DNA of 64,000 bases from CAYYDE01 sp964470525 (GCA_964470525.1 CAYYDE010000002.1:1-64000), one strand, 5' to 3'. Counted from the first letter of the stretch, positions 1 to 12,092 are shown. Notes: generated by a model from the sequence alone, not told the origin. Numbers and translations: made by a program.

Positions 1-860
1 AAGGGCCAGCAAATATCCCGATGATTCCGGTACCAGATGGAAAAGGTGGAATGACTGGTATGAGTGCTACATGACTTGCAAGAGCTTGAAGTACCTTTGG
101 TTGAGCAATAGAATGAGCTTCGGCACAATCATGAGTAGATTTCTGAAATAGAATGGCATGAAAATTTTGACTTACAGAAACAGATGTTAGAAGAGTAAAA
201 GATCTTATTTCATCACATCCAGCAGCTTCAATTCAAGATCAAACATGAAAAGAAAAATATCTTTGAAAACTTTTATCTGAAGTGAACATGAATGCATTGA
301 CAACTAATAAAGATCTTAGAAAAGCTTTTGTTGATGCTTTGAAACATGCATGAGTTAATATAGATGATACACAAGAAAATACTATTATTACTCAATGAAA
401 TTCTGCGGACGTCATTTGAAAAAACTTGCAAGAAGCTATTCATAAAACTTCAGGTCCAGCTTTAATAGCAGCACAAAACGTTATTGGTACAGAATCACAA
501 TATATTCAGGCAAATATTAATGGATCTTGATGACAAAGAACTCCACCACAATGATGAAATACAGCTTGAGTAGTAAGAGGTAATCAAGATGGAAATCCTA
601 CTATAACAATTAACAATTATAATTGAACATCTATTCCTGATAATCCTGCTTCAAATATACAAATAACATGATGAACAATTAAAGATGATGATATAAAGAA
701 GTTAGTAAAAGCATTTCAAGAGTTAGGTCATAAATGAAAAAGAGATAAATTAAACTTTGAAAATATGTTAAATAATAGTTGAATTACTGATGAATCTACA
801 AGAAAAAATATTATAAAAGGATTATGAGATAAATTCTTTGAAATTCCAAAAACTAACTAA
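1..860 (+). CDS. Gly-rich hypothetical protein, 5' end outside window
   Basis: The frame beginning at base 3 is open to TAA at 858-860 when UGA is glycine, giving about 285 residues. I do not recognise the family. The visible N-terminal part is rich in Gly, Met and Ser, the middle is helical and charged (residues about 60-150), and a low-complexity Gly/Asn/Thr/Pro stretch (about 170-225) precedes a charged C-terminal helix. There are more than 20 in-frame UGA codons, many in the low-complexity stretch. A terminator follows directly, so this ends a transcription unit. The true start lies upstream of base 1. Function unknown. Confidence 0.7.
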
Positions 861-870
861 CCCTTAACCA

Positions 871-900
871 ATAAAAACCACACAGTGGTTTTTATTTTTT
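871..900 (+). terminator. Rho-independent terminator of the first gene
   Basis: AAAAACCAC and GTGGTTTTT form a 9-bp hairpin followed by T-rich sequence, 11 bases after the TAA of the upstream ORF. Confidence 0.85.
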
Positions 901-967
901 CCACTTTCTCTTTCAAAAAATCACTTTTTCTATATAATGTCTCACAAATTATTCTTAAAAAATTCTT

Positions 968-2716
968 ATGAACGAAATACAAAATATCATCACTCAAGCA
1001 ATTTTCAAACTCTATAATATTTCTGTTGAAAATATTGAACTTACTTCTCCTCCAAAAATTGAACTTGGAGATTTTTGTTATGGACCATTTTTGCTTGCAA
1101 GAGAGCTGAAAAAATCACCAGCACACATTGCAAATGAACTGCTTGAAGAAGTACAAAAACATCCTTTGATTGAATCTGCAAATGTTGCTGGACCATATTT
1201 AAATCTCAAAGTTTCAAAAAATATGATTAAAAATACATTTCTTGAACTCTATAAAAATCAAACAAATATTTCACAAACTGGAGCAGGGAAGAGAGTGGTA
1301 GTTGATTATATTTGAACGAACGTTGGAAAAGTGCTTCATATTGCTCATATGTGTACTCCAAACCAAGGACAAGTCATCATAAATGTGTACAGAAAACTTT
1401 GATATGAAGTGATTGCTGATAGTCATTTGTGAGATTGGGGAATTATTTTTGGGAAACTCATTTTGGCTTACAAACTTTGGGGAAGCAAAGAAGAACTTGA
1501 ACAAAATGCAGTAGAATATTTGCATTCTCTCTATATTAAAATTACATCAGAAACAGAAATTGATCCAACTCTTGAAGAAAAAACCAGAAATGAATTCAAA
1601 CTTTTATCAGAGTGAAATCCTGAATCTATTGAACTCTGGAAAATATTCACTCGTTACTCGATTGACGCGATGCAAGTGCAACTTGATAGACTTGGAGTGC
1701 GTCCAGATTTTGATATTTGAGAAAGTTTTTATGAAGGAATTTGACTTCCAAAAATGGGAAATTATCCAGATTTGACCTATAATATGAAAGATATTGTCAA
1801 AGAACTTTTACAACAAGCAATTGCCACTCAAAACGATGATGGTTCTGTTGGGGTAGATTTTGGAGAAGAAAGTAAAATTCCATCTTGTATTTTACAAAAA
1901 AGAGATGGAACACACGGATATTTAGCTTCTGATTTGGCAGCAGTAAAATATAGAATGCAAAATTGGAACCCAGAAAAAATTATTTATTCTATTGATGTGA
2001 GACAACAATTGCATTTACAACAAGTATTTGAAATTGCAAAAAGAGCTGGTTGGGTACCACAAACACAATTATTTCATGCATATAATGGATTTATTTCTCT
2101 CAAAGATGGAGCAATGAGTTCAAGAAAGGGAAATATTATTAAACTTCAAGCTCTTCTTGATGAAGCAGAATCAAGAGCTGAAAAAATTATTTTAGAAAAA
2201 AGGCAAGATTTTTCTGAAGCTGAACTCAAAAATCTTGCAAAAATTATTGGTATTGGAGCAATAAAATATTGATATTTGAGTAAATCAAGAACGAGTGATA
2301 TTATTTTTGATTGGGATGAATTTATGACGTTTGAAGGAAATTCTGGACCATACATTCAATATGCGTATGTAAGAGCATTGAAACTTTTGGAGAAATCATG
2401 AGTTGATCTTTCTACTATAGATTTTTCTAAAAATACTGGAAATTTTGAAACAGATGAAGAAAAAGACTTGATTCAAGAGCTTGGAAATTTTGAAAATATT
2501 TTGCAAAAGACAGCAACAGAATGTTTTCCTCATATTTTAGCAGGGTATAGTTATTCTCTCACGAAAAAATTTAATGCTTTGTATAATAGTGTTCACATCA
2601 CATCAGAAACAGATGAAGACAAAAAAAATCTTCGTCTTGCGCTCGTAGCACTTTTTACACAAATTTTATCTGAAAGTTTTGCGTTGCTTGGTATACAAAT
2701 GCCAAAAGAAATGTAA
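968..2716 (+). CDS. argS: arginyl-tRNA synthetase
   Basis: 582 residues, a usual ArgRS length. It charges tRNA-Arg with arginine in the cytoplasm. The N-terminal tRNA-recognition domain covers about residues 1-90. The class I catalytic core follows, with HIAH (near residue 128) in place of the canonical HIGH motif and MSSRKGN as the KMSKS-equivalent loop near residue 382. The last 120 or so residues form the DALR anticodon-binding domain, including a YSYSLTKKFNALY segment. Several glycines of the core are UGA, for example just before TNVGKVLHIAH. No Shine-Dalgarno sequence precedes the ATG. It appears to be transcribed alone. Family assignment is firm. Confidence 0.97.
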
Positions 2717-2723
2717 AAAAAAG

Positions 2724-2753
2724 AGCTCTGGGTCAAAAATCCACCACAGAGCT
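2724..2753. other. stem-loop after argS without a U tract
   Basis: AGCTCTG (2724-2730) pairs with CAGAGCT (2747-2753) around a 16-base loop. No T-run follows on the plus strand, so it is not a textbook terminator. It may be an mRNA 3'-end structure or a weak terminator. Confidence 0.4.
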
Positions 2754-2864
2754 ACTAATAAGGGACACTTTTGACTCAAAGAACATTTCTAAGTATGAAA
2801 ATTCATTGAGTCGTGAAAAATGTAGCATCATTTTAGAAAAAAATAACAATAAGTCAAACAAAAT

Positions 2865-3527
2865 ATGGAACAAGTCAATTATGATAATATAGCATCGGAT
2901 TTTGCTGCTTCAAGAAAAAATATGAAATGGGAAGAAATAGAATATTTTCTTACAAATTATGAAGAAAATATCAATGGAAAAACAATTCTTGATATTTGAT
3001 GTGGAAGTGGAAGACTTTTAGAACATTTTATTGAACAATTAGATGATTTAGATATTGATTATTATGGTGTTGATAGTTCATCTGGTATGATTGAGGAAGC
3101 AAAAAAGAATTTTTGATTTGCAGATTTTTTTGTACTTGATATGACAAAAATTGATACTTTTGCGAAAAAAAATATTGAAACAGTATTTTTTATTGCATCA
3201 TTTCATCATTTACAAACTTTTGAAGAAAGAGTACAAACTCTGCAAAATCTCAAAAAAATTCTCGCACCGAACTCTTATGTTTTTTTAACAAATTGGGCTT
3301 TGGATAGTGAAATAAATATTTGAAAATATAGTGAAAATATCATAAAAAATTCTCAAAATGAATATTGAGGACGAGATTATAGTATTGCTTTTTGAGAATA
3401 TCAAAGATTTTATCATTGATTTTCTCTCTCAGAGCTAGAAAATATTTTTCAAACAGTTTGATTTGAAATTATTGAAAACAGACTTTTTGATACTGGGAAA
3501 AATTTTATTAGTATTTTGAAAAATTAA
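2865..3527 (+). CDS. class I SAM-dependent methyltransferase, Trm9-like
   Basis: 220 residues. The Rossmann motif I, ILDIGCGSGRLLEHF (near residue 45), has a UGA at the first glycine and is one of the clearest proofs of the code. Motif II is YYGVDSSSGMI. The post-I segment FIASFHHLQTFEER resembles the Trm9/ALKBH8 tRNA wobble-uridine methyltransferase branch. The substrate cannot be told from sequence: tRNA is plausible by resemblance, a small molecule cannot be excluded. The gene sits alone between argS and a convergent pilin gene. Confidence 0.8.
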
Positions 3528-3568
3528 AACTAAAAAACTCTTCGAATGAAGAGTTTTTTAGTTTTAAT
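3523..3568. terminator. bidirectional terminator between convergent genes
   Basis: AAAACTAAAAAACTCTTC and GAAGAGTTTTTTAGTTTT form a long, nearly perfect hairpin (loop GAAT) with A/T tracts on both sides. It overlaps the stop codons of the methyltransferase (plus) and the pilin gene (minus). Confidence 0.9.
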
Positions 3569-4391
3569 TTGCAAAATCATTCACAGGATATGGAATTCCT
3601 TGATTTTGATTATCAGAGAGAACTTCAATATTTTGAGGAGATTTATTTTTTATTACAGTATTATATGTTGAAGATGTTGCTCAACTAAGTGTTCCTATCA
3701 GAGTTTCTGGACACGCTTCTTTGTTGTTTCCACAAGCATTATTATCATAATCTCAAACAATATAGGTTTCATAGATTTCTCCATCTTTTTGTTTGATAGT
3801 TGTAGCTATATTATAATATGATCAAGCATTTCCATTTCTATTCCAAATATTTGCTCATCTTGGTAGAGCATAAACGGAGTATGTATATCTTCCGATTCAA
3901 AAATCAATCATCGTTTTATCACTTCCTACTTTTATATCACCAATTTCTGGATCGTAGAGTTCTTTTGAAAGATAATTTTTCCCAAAATCACCAACATAAC
4001 CAATAACTCATTTTGCTCAAATTTGGCTTGCACTATACGCTCCACTTCCATAAACAATTCATCCACCATCTCCATTTACAATTGAGTCAATTGCTTGACC
4101 GTTATAGGTAACTCTGAGAGTATTTGAAGGAGTTGCTGTTGCTCATGAATTATATCACCAAATATTAGTATCTTCATCATAATTCATTGGCATTGGGTAA
4201 TAATTTTTTTGTGCTCTAAACTGTTGAAGAGCTGTTTCAATAGTAGAAATATCATTTATTTTTCTTGAAGCAATTGCTTTGTCAGTTGCTCCACCAAAGC
4301 TTTGGTATGCTACAACAGAAATAATTGATAAAATTGTAATTACTACAAGAAGTTCAACAAGAGTAAAACCTGAATTTTTTATTCCTTTCAT
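3564..4391 (-). CDS. type IV pilin-like protein (prepilin N-terminus)
   Basis: 275 residues. The class III signal is classic: a short basic leader MKGIKNSG, cleavage expected after Gly, then FTLVELLVVITILSI as the N-terminal pilin helix with the conserved Glu5. The remaining 230 residues are Gly-, Tyr- and Asn-rich and look like a secreted globular domain with two Cys (NNACGN, EACPE). I chose ATG at 4391; an in-frame TTG two codons upstream (4397) is the alternative. A sigma-70-type promoter lies upstream. Probably a pilus or pseudopilus subunit working with the machinery that includes PilT at 13074. Confidence 0.85.
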
Positions 4392-4426
4392 ACCCAAATA
4401 ATAATAAAATAATAAAAGTCTGTAGA

Positions 4427-4454
4427 ATTCTATATGAAATAAAAAAATTGTAAA
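4427..4454 (-). promoter_or_regulatory. promoter of the pilin-like gene
   Basis: On the minus strand TTTACA (4454-4449), a 16-base spacer, then TAGAAT (4432-4427), 36 bases before the ATG. It is divergent from the relA promoter. Confidence 0.6.
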
Positions 4455-4460
4455 GTTTTT

Positions 4461-4488
4461 TTTACTTTTTGAAAAAAATTTATATAAT
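4461..4488 (+). promoter_or_regulatory. promoter of relA/spoT
   Basis: TTTACT (4461-4466), a 16-base spacer, then a consensus TATAAT (4483-4488), 43 bases before the ATG at 4532. Confidence 0.6.
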
Positions 4489-4531
4489 CAAAGGCATATT
4501 TTAATTTTGTTATTTTGTATAATATTTTTGT

Positions 4532-6751
4532 ATGAGTACGTCTAATCCTGTCCCAACGAATTATTCTTGAATTGATAAAAAGGTATCTAAAATTATCAAA
4601 ATAGCACAATCATATCTTCAATGATATGATGCAGATTTTATTGCTCAAGAAATTAAAAAAGCTTATTTGTATGCGAGAGATGCACACGAATGAGTTTTTC
4701 GTCATTCTGGAGAACCATATATAGATCATCCGGTAGAGGCAACATTGATTTTACTTGATTTAAGACCAGATATTTTTACGATACAATCATGTTTATTACA
4801 TGATGTTGTTGAAGATACACCACGTACTTTATCAGATATAGAAAAAGAATTCTGAAAGGATGTTGCCTATATTTGTGCTGGAATGGAAAAACTTTCAAAA
4901 GTGAAATATAAATGAGAAGACAGAAATATATGAAGTTTGAGAAAAATGTTTGTGGCGATGAGTGAAGATATTCGTGTGATTTTTGTGAAACTTTCTGATC
5001 GTATGCACAATATGAAAACACTCAAATATCATCCAAAAAAAGAAAAAAAAGAAAGAATTGCTCTTGAAACTCTTAATATTTATTCACCTATTGCAGATAG
5101 ATTATGACTTCATAAACTGAAAAATAGTTTAGATGAAGAATGTTTTAAAATATTAAATCCAGAAGAATATAAAAAAATAAAAAAACAACTCAATCAATCA
5201 AAAACCAATATAGAAGCTTTTATGCAAGAAGCAAAAAAAGAAATTGAATGAGTTCTGAAAGAGTCAAATGTTTCTTCATTTCAGATAGATTTTCGTGTAA
5301 AATCTATTTATTCTATTTACAAAAAAATGCAAAGAAAATGATATGAAAATATTCATGATTTGTATGACTTATATGGAATCAAAATTTTAGTTGAAAGTGT
5401 TTCAGAATGTTATAAAATATTATGAATTGTTCATAATATTTGGACTCCTATTCCAAAACGTTTTAAGGATTATGTAGCACTTCCCAAACCAAATGGATAT
5501 AGAAGTCTTCATACAACGGTGCTTTGATTGATTAAACAATTTAGAAAACTTCCTACAGAAATTCAAATTAAAACCACTGATATGGAAATTGAGTCAAGCA
5601 TTTGAGTCGCAGCACATTTTGAATACAAAGAAAAATGATCAAAAAAAGCACAAGATATAAATTGGGTAAAAGAGTTAAAAGAACTGACTGAAAGTTTGTG
5701 AAATAATGATTTTATAGATTCTTTGAAAATAGATCTTTTTAAGGATAGAATTTTTGTTTTGACTCCAAATGGAGATACAATAAATTTACCAGCTGGTTCA
5801 ACTCCGATAGATTTTGCATATGAAATTCATACAGATTTATGAAATCATATTACTCTTGCAAAGGTAAATGGAGCTGTTTATCCTTTGGATAAAGAATTAA
5901 GAAATGGAGATATTGTAGAAATTATAAAAGATAAAAATAAAAAGCCCAATCCATTCTATATAGGAATTGTAAAAACAACCAAAGCAAAAAATTCTATTCG
6001 TAGTTTTTTAAAAAATGAAGATAAAGATTTACATAAAGAAAGAGGAAGAGATATTCTCAATAAATTGTTAGAAAAATACAATCTCGACAAACTCGATAGA
6101 GATATGACAGTATTGAAACATCTTGATGATAGGGTATTATCAGTGGAAGATCGATATGATTTATTGGAGCAAGTGTGAAGTTTTTCTACCAATCCAGCTG
6201 CAATTATTCGTAAAATTCTCAAATGAAAAAATCTTCATGTAAAAAGTTCTTGAAATAAAGAACTTGCTCATAAATGAGATGATGCATCTCAAAAGAAAGA
6301 TATTATCATATGATCAGAAAAAAATATTCCATACAAAATTGCAGTGTGTTGTGAAGGGAAACTCAGTGATAAAATTGTTGCATATATTAACTCAAAATGA
6401 GTTATTACTATTCATAATCGAGATTGTAAAACTATTTCTCGTTTGAATAAAGAAAGATTTCTCAGTGCATATTTTGATGGTGATGATGTGACAAATATCG
6501 TATTAGAGGTGAATTTTTCATTTTCAAATAAGATATGAGTTCTCAAAAAATTATCAGATATTTTATTTGAAATGAATATCAATACTCTTGAAATAGTTTC
6601 TCGTAGACCAACTCTTGATAAAACAGAATTATTTCTAAAATTGGAAATATTAGATCATGATTATTTAATTATTGACAGGTTTTTAGATAGAGTAAAGTTA
6701 GAATTAGGAAAAGATTTATTAGACTATCGTATTAAAAAAATTGATTCATAA
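4532..6751 (+). CDS. bifunctional (p)ppGpp synthetase/hydrolase, RelA/SpoT family
   Basis: 739 residues, the length of a full RSH protein. It makes and degrades the alarmone (p)ppGpp in the stringent response. The N-terminal HD hydrolase domain has RHSGEPYIDHPVEA and LLHDVVEDT, so hydrolysis looks intact. The synthetase domain has RVKSIYSIYKKM (ATP loop), YRSLHTTV and EIQIKT with AAHFEYKE. Then come a TGS domain (RIFVLTPNGDTINLPAGST), a helical/zinc-finger-type region and a C-terminal ACT domain. UGA glycines occur throughout. A second, shorter RelA/SpoT-like protein is encoded at 21558. Confidence 0.95.
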
Positions 6752-6758
6752 TTTTCTC

Positions 6759-6787
6759 TTGACATTTTGAATAATATAAGATATCAT
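6759..6787 (+). promoter_or_regulatory. strong sigma-70-type promoter of the 6827 gene
   Basis: TTGACA (6759-6764), exactly 17 bases, TATCAT (6782-6787), 8 bases after the relA stop and 39 before the ATG. Confidence 0.75.
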
Positions 6788-6826
6788 ACAAGTGTTTATT
6801 TCTATTATTTTTTTATATATTTTCTT

Positions 6827-9724
6827 ATGAAAAAAATTATCCTACTTTTTCTGAGTTTTTGAGTTTTACTTGGTGCATGATCTTCAAGTTCTGTTGCTTT
6901 CAGCACTCTTTCACAAGATGAAATTCAATCATCATTATCACAATGATATATTTTATCAGATAATCATACTGATTTTCAGGTGTGTACCTCTATCAAAAAT
7001 CAATACAATAGAGAATATCCAAAATATCAAAGAAGTGATTGTTTCTTTGATGGAAAATGATATAAATATTTTATTTGTTATGAATGAGCATGTGTTACTA
7101 GTACACAAGTTCTTGTTTCATCATCACTATCTTCTTCTCAGGAGAGTATTGCATCTTTGAATTCAACTAACATTAAAGCAAGTCATCAAAGACAGCTTGA
7201 TATATTTTTGCAAAAAGTAAGAGAACAAAGAAATATATTACAAGATGATGAAAAATATGAAGCACTTCTCAAAAGTGTGTGAAATAAATTTACAACATTG
7301 GAAAAGAAATATGCAAAAAATGCAACAGTGTTACAAATGGTAACGTATCTTTCAAACGGAGTAGAAGAATTAAAAGTGAAATATGCCCAATCATGAGAAA
7401 ATGATGATATAGCAAACTTTTTTAAAGATTTAACATTGGAAGATACTGAACAAGTAAATGAAATTGCAAGTAATGAACCAAAAGGTTCAAATACCACAAC
7501 CACCACAAAAAATCCAAGTTCAAGTGCAGCGACAACACCAAGTACAAGTACGTCAATACCTACTGTAAATAAAAATGAGTTGTTAAAAATTTCAGCAGGT
7601 ACAAAAATTCCAAATCCATTACCACTTGCATATATGGATGTAAAGAATAAAAAGAATTCACAAGAAATAGAAATTACAGGGTTTTCTAAAGACTGAGTAA
7701 GAACATGTTACTTATGGGAATGAATAGATTCATGAGATAAATGTTCTGACCCTAAATCATATTCGTCAACTCTGAGAGAACTTTCAAATGATAGATATCT
7801 TTTAACGAGATATGAAGATGGAAAATGGTATTTTATATGGAAATATGATCCATATTTATTACTTCCAAAAGGAATGAAATTACAATATTATTTTACAGAT
7901 AATACTTGAAAAGTTGCTGCTTTTAAAATAGATCAAGACACTCCTTTAGTAACTATTTCAAATACTCCAGCAACAAGTCCAACAGTAGTACAAGAAGTCC
8001 TTCCTGGTTGGTCAAAAGTAGATGGACCAAGATCGAAATATCCATCAACAGAAGAAGAGTTAAAATTCATATGTAAAGAATGATATAGACTTCCAACAAA
8101 TGCAGAATGGGAAGCATTGAGAGAAAAATGAGCATGAGATTTATTTACAAAAGAAGCACAAAAACTCTGACTATCATCAGCGTATTACCGGACAAAAGAA
8201 TGAGATATATTTTATGTAATGAATGGAACATCAGGATATCTTAATCCTGTAAAAGCAGAAGATAAAGAAAGAATAAGAAACCTTACTCATTATACAAGAT
8301 GTATTTCAAATACTGGTGCAAATATTACAAACCCAGTTGTGGTTTTAAATGATACCTTAAAAATATCTGCAGGATCTAAAATTCCAAATCCACTACCACT
8401 TGCGTATATGGATGTTAAAAATAAAAAAAATTCACAGGAAATAGAAATCACGGGATTTGCTAAAGAATGAGTAAGAACATGTTATTTATGGGAATGAATA
8501 GATTCATCAGATAAATGTTCAGATACAAAAAAATATTCATCAACGTTAAGAGAATTATCAAATGATAAATATTTATTGACGAGATATGAAAATGGAAAAT
8601 GGTATTTTATTTGGAAATATGACCCATATTTACTATTGCCAAAAGGAATGAAATTACAATATTATTTTACAGATGATACAGGAAAAGTTGCAGCTGTTAA
8701 AATAGATCAAGATGCTCCTTTAAGTTCTTCAAGTGCATCAATGGTACTTACTGAACTTCCAAACTATGTATGACAAACACTCTCAAAACCAGGGATTTTT
8801 GATACATATTTATTTGCTTATAATTGAGATCCGATATATTCTCAATTAGTTCAAAAATTTGCAACACTTGAAAATCAACTTTCAGCTACAGTTACAAAAG
8901 TTGAAGATCATGGAAATCAAAATCCTATTACTTGAACAAACAGAGAAGCTACTCGTTTATCAGCTCCTCCAACTTTACCAACAGCATTTTGACAAGATAC
9001 AGCTCATTTTAGAAATGCAGTATCAGCCGTTGCAAATTCTCTTAAATATCCAGAAGATGGGAATTTGGCAAATGAAGCATATAATGCAGTTGAAAATTTA
9101 AAATCAAAATTGTATTATTTATCAACCTCATATTGTCCTACATGATCTGTTGTGTTTGAAACTTGGACATCACGTCAAAAATTTTCAAAAGAAAAAATGT
9201 CAAACACATGTGTAACTTGAAATAGATATTTTACTTTATATTTTTGATCTCTTCCTGAACCTGAAAAGATAACGAAATCATATTCAGTTACTTCTTCTGT
9301 AATCCAAAATTTTCCAAATGATAATTATGTATGTCAATCTACAAATCAATGATTTTTATTTTGAAAACAAGCAGAATGAAATTTTGAATATATGCAATAT
9401 GTTTTTACTACAGATTGACAATGAGAAATGGATTTTTACTCAAGAGATCCACAACGTTATGGAAAGTGTACTTGATCTCAATATCAATTACCAAATCCTT
9501 TAAAACCTTGAACTCATAATAGTACTGATGTATGGGATGTATTTGAGGCAAATACTGCACCTAAATTTTACCCCTATATTTCATTTTATCCAGCTTCAAA
9601 TGTGTGTATTTGAGATAAAAAATATGCAACATGAACGTGAGACTGATTTTCAAAAAATTCTTGATCTAAGTTACTTTCAGTTAAAAGTATAGCATGTTAT
9701 TATAAATACACTGTACAACCATAA
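6827..9724 (+). CDS. large secreted modular protein with FISUMP-like domain and internal duplication
   Basis: 965 residues with a signal peptide (MKKIILLFLSFGVLLGAGSS). The N-terminal Cys-containing module (about 25-85: GYILSDN, CTSIKNQYNREYP, YKYFICYEGAC) is shared with the proteins at 9873 and 42010. A helical block (about 142-222) is identical at DNA level to the 9873 gene, followed by a Thr/Ser linker. A module of about 120 residues (starting LKISAGTKIPNPLPLAYMD) occurs twice, at about 253-374 and 511-632, and flanks a segment with GYRLPTNAEWEALREK, which resembles the FISUMP (Fibrobacter major paralogous) domain. The C-terminal 300 residues are related to those of the 9873 protein. Extracellular location is inferred; function unknown. 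Confidence 0.85.
7253..7494 (+). repeat. 242-bp block identical to 10308-10549
   Basis: Every base matches at an offset of 3055, while flanking sequence diverges at once. It codes for the helical block ending in NEIASNEPKGSN in both paralogues. Confidence 0.95.
7586..7948 (+). repeat. internal duplication, copy 1 (copy 2 at 8360-8722)
   Basis: A module of about 120 residues is repeated at an offset of 774 bases (258 codons). Most residues are identical, with substitutions mainly at third codon positions, for example GTKIPNPLP versus GSKIPNPLP. Confidence 0.9.
8360..8722 (+). repeat. internal duplication, copy 2 (copy 1 at 7586-7948)
   Basis: Second copy of the KISAG...KIDQD module inside the same ORF. 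Silent changes show it is older than the 242-bp block shared with the neighbouring gene. Confidence 0.9.
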
Positions 9725-9725
9725 C

Positions 9726-9752
9726 AAAAAAACCGAAAAAATCGGTTTTTTT
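9726..9752 (+). terminator. terminator of the 6827 gene
   Basis: AAAAAAACCGA and TCGGTTTTTTT form a hairpin with a loop of As, directly after the TAA and ending in a T-run. Confidence 0.85.
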
Positions 9753-9753
9753 G

Positions 9754-9782
9754 TTGACTTAATTGTAAAAAAACGCTACAAT
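9754..9782 (+). promoter_or_regulatory. promoter of the 9873 gene
   Basis: TTGACT (9754-9759), 17 bases, TACAAT (9777-9782), immediately after the preceding terminator. It leaves a 5' UTR of about 85 bases. Confidence 0.7.
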
Positions 9783-9872
9783 ATTAAGGAAAAATATCTA
9801 TTAAATAAAAATTATGGTAAACAAAAATTAAAAATTACAAAGAAATAGAAGGAAAAATATTTATTAATAAAA

Positions 9873-12056
9873 ATGAAAATGAAAAAAATATTATTATGAC
9901 TCTGAATGAGTATGTTGATTTTGAGTTCAACAAATGCAATTACGAGCTTAAGTGCTGGAGAAATAAAAACATGAATCCAACAAGGGTACATACTATGAGA
10001 TAATTATAAAAGTTATAGTGAATGTACGAGCTTAAAAGATCAATACAATAAAGAATATCCAAACTACGTGAGAAGTGAATGTTTTTCAGATGGAGAATGA
10101 TACAAATATTTTATCTGTCAAGCAAACGATGCATGTACCCTTCCATGAGGAACTACTGTGCAACCATCAAGCGTACAAACAGCAACTACAACAACAAACG
10201 TAAACTCAACAACAAACACTGTAAAAGCTACAAATGTACCAAACCAAAAACAACTCGATGCATTTCTCAAACAACTCTCTGGGAAAGAAGAAACATTGAG
10301 CTGAGAGAAATATGAAGCACTTCTCAAAAGTGTGTGAAATAAATTTACAACATTGGAAAAGAAATATGCAAAAAATGCAACAGTGTTACAAATGGTAACG
10401 TATCTTTCAAACGGAGTAGAAGAATTAAAAGTGAAATATGCCCAATCATGAGAAAATGATGATATAGCAAACTTTTTTAAAGATTTAACATTGGAAGATA
10501 CTGAACAAGTAAATGAAATTGCAAGTAATGAACCAAAAGGTTCAAATACAACGACCACAACAAAAACACCAACATCATCAAGTTCAAGTTGAGGATCAAG
10601 TTCATCTTCAACAACGGTCACAAAAACGGGAACTCTAACAAGTCCAACAGTTGTACAAGAAGTCCTTCCTGGTTGGTCAAAAGTAGATGGCCCAAAATCG
10701 AAATATCCAAATACAGAGGATGAGTTAAAGTTTATCTGTAAAGCTGGATACAGACTTCCAACAAATGCAGAATGGAATGCACTCAGACAACCATGAGCAT
10801 GAGATCTCTTCACAAAAGAAGCACAAAAACTCTGACTTTCATCAGCGTATTATTGGACAAAAGAAGGAGATATATTTTATGTGATGAATGGGGAATCAGG
10901 ATACTTAAATCCTGTAAAATCCGAAGATAAGGAAAGAATTCGTAATATTGCTCATTATACAAGATGTATTTCAGAAAAGTGAGCTTGAGAAAACATTACT
11001 GCTTCAGGGGGAGTTGGACAATCTTCTCAAGTAATAGGTTCGGCACTCAATCCATCACTCAAAGATCTTCAATCTCTTGTATGAAAAACACTTTCTGAAT
11101 CTAAATTGGTAGATGCAGTTGTAGAAAAATATATTTCTTCAAATAATTATTTTGAGATAAAATCTCAAGCAAAAGAAATAGAACAAAAATCAGTTTCATA
11201 TATAGTTACAAAAGTCGTTGATCATTGATCTAATCCACCTGTGAAAGAAAGTGCTCCAAATCGTCTTTTAACATGGTGGTATGGTTTTTGAGTTTCTGAA
11301 AAATCTATGAGCGACAGTGTTGAGAGATACTTGAGTGACTTAAATCGTTATATGAATAGTTATTCTGGTGCAAATATCGAAACGACACAATATGCACTTA
11401 ATTTGTATAACTCAAGAGAACTGGCAAAACAATACATGTACATTGCTTACCCAAGTGTTTGTCCAGAATGAAGTGAACTTTATGCAACAAATCAATTTTT
11501 AAACGGTTTAAATACTTCAAAAACTCGTTGAAATATGTGTAAAGTAAAATGAGAAGAAAAATATTTTACTCTCTACTTTAACTCATTTCCAGAACCAGAA
11601 AAAGTGACACAAAAATATACTGGAACACTCTCATCAAGAGAATATGATACGACAAAAAATCCTACTTGTGAACCAACAAAAGAATTCAGTGTTTTTGGGA
11701 AAAAAGTTACGTGAACTTTTAAAGATGTAGAATATAATTTTGATGTAGAAGCTCATTATACACTCTGAAAGACAGCAAAAGAAGCAAGTGAAACACCTTG
11801 GACTAAAAGTTCATTTTCTTTTGTAGTAAAAGATAATACAAAAGAATGAGAATGTTTTCCGACTATTAATAATATGTACAGAAAAAATACTGATAGCGTG
11901 TGATCAAAAGCCATCAGTCAAAGATCAGAACCATATGCTATGTGTCCAGGAATAATTTTTATGCAATGATTTTGATATGGTGATTGGACTCCTTTTAGAA
12001 AATTAGGAGACCTAAAAGAAATAAATTGTAATTATTCTTACATATATAATCCATAA
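9873..12056 (+). CDS. secreted modular paralogue of the 6827 protein
   Basis: 727 residues. The signal peptide is MKMKKILLGLGMSMLILSSTNA; ATG 9879 is an alternative start. The N-terminal Cys module (GYILGDN, CTSLKDQYNKEYP, YKYFIC) is followed by a Thr/Asn/Gln linker, the helical block identical at DNA level to the 6827 gene, and a second low-complexity Ser/Thr linker. Then comes the FISUMP-like segment (VLPGWSKVDGP, GYRLPTNAEWNALRQP, GYLNPVKSEDKERIRN) and a C-terminal region with YFTLYFNSFPEPEKVTQ. It has one FISUMP-like segment and none of the duplicated KISAG modules. Probably displayed or secreted; function unknown. Many Gly residues are UGA. Confidence 0.85.
10308..10549 (+). repeat. 242-bp block identical to 7253-7494
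   Basis: Partner copy of the perfect repeat; identity stops abruptly in the following Thr-rich linker. Confidence 0.95.
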
Positions 12057-12092
12057 AAAATAAAACACCGAAATTTTGGTGTTTTATTTTTT
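12055..12092. terminator. bidirectional terminator
   Basis: AAAAAATAAAACACCGAAA and TTTTGGTGTTTTATTTTTT form a hairpin between the convergent 9873 and 12084 genes. It includes the stop codons of both. Confidence 0.9.

Noticed and set aside
2724..2753. Stem-loop after argS as a terminator or attenuator
   Set aside because: Only 7 bp with a long loop and no following T-run; left as an unexplained structure.
7186..7506. Minus-strand ORF antisense to the repeated block, appearing in both secreted genes
   Set aside because: Its recurrence is explained by the 242-bp identity of the sense genes, not by selection on the antisense product.
10118..10813. A 231-codon open frame on the minus strand, longer than any standard-code ORF in this region
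   Set aside because: It is antisense to the 9873 gene and owes its length to the code: UGA-rich sense strands give TCA on the other strand, and its protein is an improbable Phe/Val/Ser mixture with no motif.
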